Assembly: GCA_018903185.1 (NCBI GenBank)
Contig: JAHIQV010000132.1
Coordinates: forward strand, 1 to 16,007
Length of the DNA: 16,007 bases
Direction of reading: 5' to 3'
DNA from: Gammaproteobacteria bacterium
GTDB taxonomy: Bacteria; Pseudomonadota; Gammaproteobacteria; Burkholderiales; Burkholderiaceae_C
Shown here: positions 14,370 through 16,007 of the stretch, piece by piece
Numbering within the stretch: position 1 is the stretch's first letter
Layout of the letters: every line of letters begins with the position of its first letter
The notes under the pieces: generated by a model
The model's input: the letters and a program-made list of their open reading frames with translations, nothing else
Database searches by the model: none
What the model was told of the DNA's origin: nothing
Program-made: the position numbers and the translations under genes

Positions 14370-15809
14370 TCAGTCCTCAAGTATCCAGGTGTCTTTTGTA
14401 CCGCCACCCTGTGACGAGTTGACGACCAGCGAGCCTTCTTTCAGCGCCACGCGGGTCAGGCCGCCGGGCACCATCTGCACCTCCTTGCCACTCAGCACGA
14501 AGGGCCGCAGGTCGATGTGGCGCGGCGCCACGCCACTTTCCACGTAGGTCGGGCAGGTCGACAGGCTCAGCGTGGGTTGCGCGATGTAGCCCCCGGGATG
14601 GGCCCTCACCACGGCGCGAAATTCTTCGATCTCGGCTTTGGTGGACGCCGGCCCCACCAGCATGCCGTAGCCGCCGGCACCGTGCACCTCTTTGACCACC
14701 AGCTCGGCCATGTTGTCAAGCATGTATTTCAGGTCATCCGGGTTGCGCCCCATGAAGGTCGGTACGTTGTTCAGGATCGGCTTCTGGCCGAGGTAGAACT
14801 CGATCATCTTGGGCACGTAGGGGTAGATGGACTTGTCATCAGCGATGCCGGTGCCCACGGCATTGCAGATGGTCACGTTGCCGCTGCGGTACACGCCCAG
14901 CAGGCCGGCGCAGCCGAGCGTGGACGAGGGGCGGAACACCAGCGGATCGAGAAAATCGTCGTCCACCCGGCGGTAGATCACGTCCACGCGGCGCGGCCCC
15001 TTGGTGGTGCGCATGTAGACGAAGTTGTCCTTGACGAACAGGTCTTGCCCCTCGACCAGCTCCACGCCCATCTGCTGGGCGAGGAAGGCGTGTTCGAAAT
15101 AGGCGCTGTTGTACATGCCGGGCGTCAGCACCACCACGGTGGGTTCGGCCGTGGTGGCCGGGCTCACCGCACGCAGCGTTTCGAGCAGGAGGTCGGGGTA
15201 GTGCGCGACCGGCGCCACACGGTTCTGGCCGAACAGGTCGGGGAAGAGCCGCATCATCATCTTGCGGTCTTCGAGCATGTAGCTCACGCCGCTGGGCACA
15301 CGCAGGTTGTCCTCGAGCACGTAGTACTCGCCCTCACCTTGAGCGTTGGGCGCACGCACGATGTCCACGCCGGAAATGTGCGAGTACACGCCGCCGGGCA
15401 CGTCCACGCCCATCATCTCCGGGCGGAACTGCGCGTTCTGGAAGATCTGGTCGGCCGGTACGATGCCGGCCTTGATGATTTCCTGCTCGTGGTAGACGTC
15501 GTGGATGAAGCGGTTGAGCGCACTCACACGCTGCACCAGGCCTTCTTCCATGCTGCGCCACTCATGGGCAGGAATGATGCGCGGGATCAGGTCGAAGGGG
15601 ATCAGGCGTTCGGTACCGGAGCCGTCTTCGTCCTTGGCGCCGTACACCGCGAAGGTGATGCCGACACGGCGAAAGATCATCTCCGCCTCTTCCCGGCGAG
15701 CGGCCATCACCTCCGGGGGTTGCTGCGCCAGCCAGCGAGCGTAGCTTTCATAGTGCGCCCGCACCTCGGTGGGCGTGGCATTCATTTCGTCAAACATGGG
15801 TCGGCTCAT
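14370..15809 (-). CDS. Circularly permuted ATP-grasp protein (type 2, COG2308)
   Basis: This 479-residue cytoplasmic protein is the first gene of the ATP-grasp/alpha-E/transglutaminase operon. Recognisable segments are LEDNLRVPSGVSYMLEDRKM (165-184), PYVPKMIEFYLGQKPILNNV (330-349), and VVKEVHGAGGYGMLVGP (371-387) with the Lys-Glu pair and glycine-rich loop expected for nucleotide binding. The order is the permuted one. ATP-grasp enzymes join a carboxylate to an amine through an acyl-phosphate, so it is a predicted peptide-bond-forming amidoligase; its substrate is unknown. The ATG at 15809 has AGGAG ten bases upstream (plus-strand ctcct at 15820-15824); Met5 is an alternative. An Anbu-type proteasome-like gene, a partner in related clusters, is not present in the window. 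Confidence 0.94.
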   Translation of the reverse strand: MSRPMFDEMNATPTEVRAHYESYARWLAQQPPEVMAARREEAEMIFRRVGITFAVYGAKDEDGSGTERLIPFDLIPRIIPAHEWRSMEEGLVQRVSALNRFIHDVYHEQEIIKAGIVPADQIFQNAQFRPEMMGVDVPGGVYSHISGVDIVRAPNAQGEGEYYVLEDNLRVPSGVSYMLEDRKMMMRLFPDLFGQNRVAPVAHYPDLLLETLRAVSPATTAEPTVVVLTPGMYNSAYFEHAFLAQQMGVELVEGQDLFVKDNFVYMRTTKGPRRVDVIYRRVDDDFLDPLVFRPSSTLGCAGLLGVYRSGNVTICNAVGTGIADDKSIYPYVPKMIEFYLGQKPILNNVPTFMGRNPDDLKYMLDNMAELVVKEVHGAGGYGMLVGPASTKAEIEEFRAVVRAHPGGYIAQPTLSLSTCPTYVESGVAPRHIDLRPFVLSGKEVQMVPGGLTRVALKEGSLVVNSSQGGGTKDTWILED

Positions 15810-15886
15810 GGGCTTTTTTCTCCTGATGACAGCTTAGCAAGGACTGGGCCAGAAACACCACTTGCAGCCCCAAACAGGTGCATCTT

Positions 15887-16007
15887 TCAGTGCGTGGGTA
15901 CGGAAGCGTGATCGCCTTCGGGCAGCGACTCCAGCGCTGGCTCGGCCGCCGGGCTGGCATCGCCACGGTGGTGCCAGTACCGGCGCGCCGATTCGCGCCG
16001 GCAATGG
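15887..16007 (-). CDS. C-terminal end of an unrecognised gene
   Basis: On the minus strand a frame open from the window edge ends with TGA at 15889-15887. Its last 39 residues include CRRESARRYWHHRGDA, an Ala/Pro/Glu stretch (SPAAEPALESLPEG) and end in VPTH. Third codon positions are strongly G/C, as in the neighbouring genes, and the other two minus frames look less gene-like, so I think it is real. I do not recognise the family; a basic patch followed by a low-complexity acidic tail could be the cytoplasmic end of a membrane protein or a disordered tail. It lies 77 bases upstream of the ATP-grasp start on the same strand and could share its operon. Confidence 0.5.
   Translation of the reverse strand, partial: HCRRESARRYWHHRGDASPAAEPALESLPEGDHASVPTH

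Noticed and set aside
14517..15911. Plus-strand open frame (464 codons) opposite the ATP-grasp gene
   Set aside because: Composition is typical of an antisense shadow, and the minus strand encodes a full-length recognised family.

Overview
This looks like a chromosomal segment of a GC-rich betaproteobacterium. Gene order, protein families and a GC-rich repeat of a type I associate with Comamonadaceae (Hydrogenophaga/Acidovorax/Rhodoferax-like) suggest order Burkholderiales; the genus is a guess. I see no rRNA, tRNA, CRISPR array, insertion sequence or phage gene. Codon use is uniformly GC-rich at third positions, so nothing stands out as recently transferred.

Layout. (1) 1-128, minus: the first 42 codons of etfB (electron transfer flavoprotein beta subunit). 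(2) 129-491: a 363-base regulatory region with three palindromic candidate operators and a TATAAT facing etfB. (3) 492-3410, plus: a tripartite TRAP transporter operon, dctP-dctQ-dctM, with two hairpins between dctP and dctQ and an ATGA overlap between dctQ and dctM. (4) 3423-6580, minus: an MscS-type channel, a crotonase-fold protein lacking both usual catalytic glutamates, and a histone-deacetylase-like amidohydrolase. The last two overlap by 8 bases, and a REP-like hairpin separates them from mscS. (5) 6607-11796, plus: a tightly packed MoxR ATPase / DUF58 / transglutaminase-like TgpA / MltB lytic transglycosylase operon. Its start codon lies only 26 bases from the divergent deacetylase start. 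(6) 11908-12501, plus: a DUF2062 membrane protein, ending in a 10-base tail-to-tail overlap with the next operon. (7) 15809-12492, minus: circularly permuted ATP-grasp, alpha-E (DUF403) and transglutaminase genes, a predicted peptide-modification cluster. (8) 15887-16007, minus: the C-terminal end of an unrecognised gene.

How the genes fit together. The TRAP operon imports an unidentified organic acid. The etfB and crotonase genes point to acyl-CoA metabolism. The MoxR/DUF58/TgpA set together with MltB suggests an envelope or cell-wall assembly module. The ATP-grasp/alpha-E/transglutaminase set is a second, unrelated transglutaminase-containing module whose product is unknown. The two transglutaminase-fold proteins sit less than 2 kb apart on opposite strands.

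The observations most worth following up are a dispersed-repeat-like sequence read in frame at the start of the tgpA ORF, a hairpin that sequesters the start codon of the ATP-grasp-cluster transglutaminase, the catalytically altered crotonase coupled to a deacetylase, and the operator cluster between etfB and the TRAP operon. I do not see a clearly new multi-gene system. The closest candidates are the ATP-grasp cluster, whose biochemistry is still unsettled, and the deacetylase-crotonase pair.
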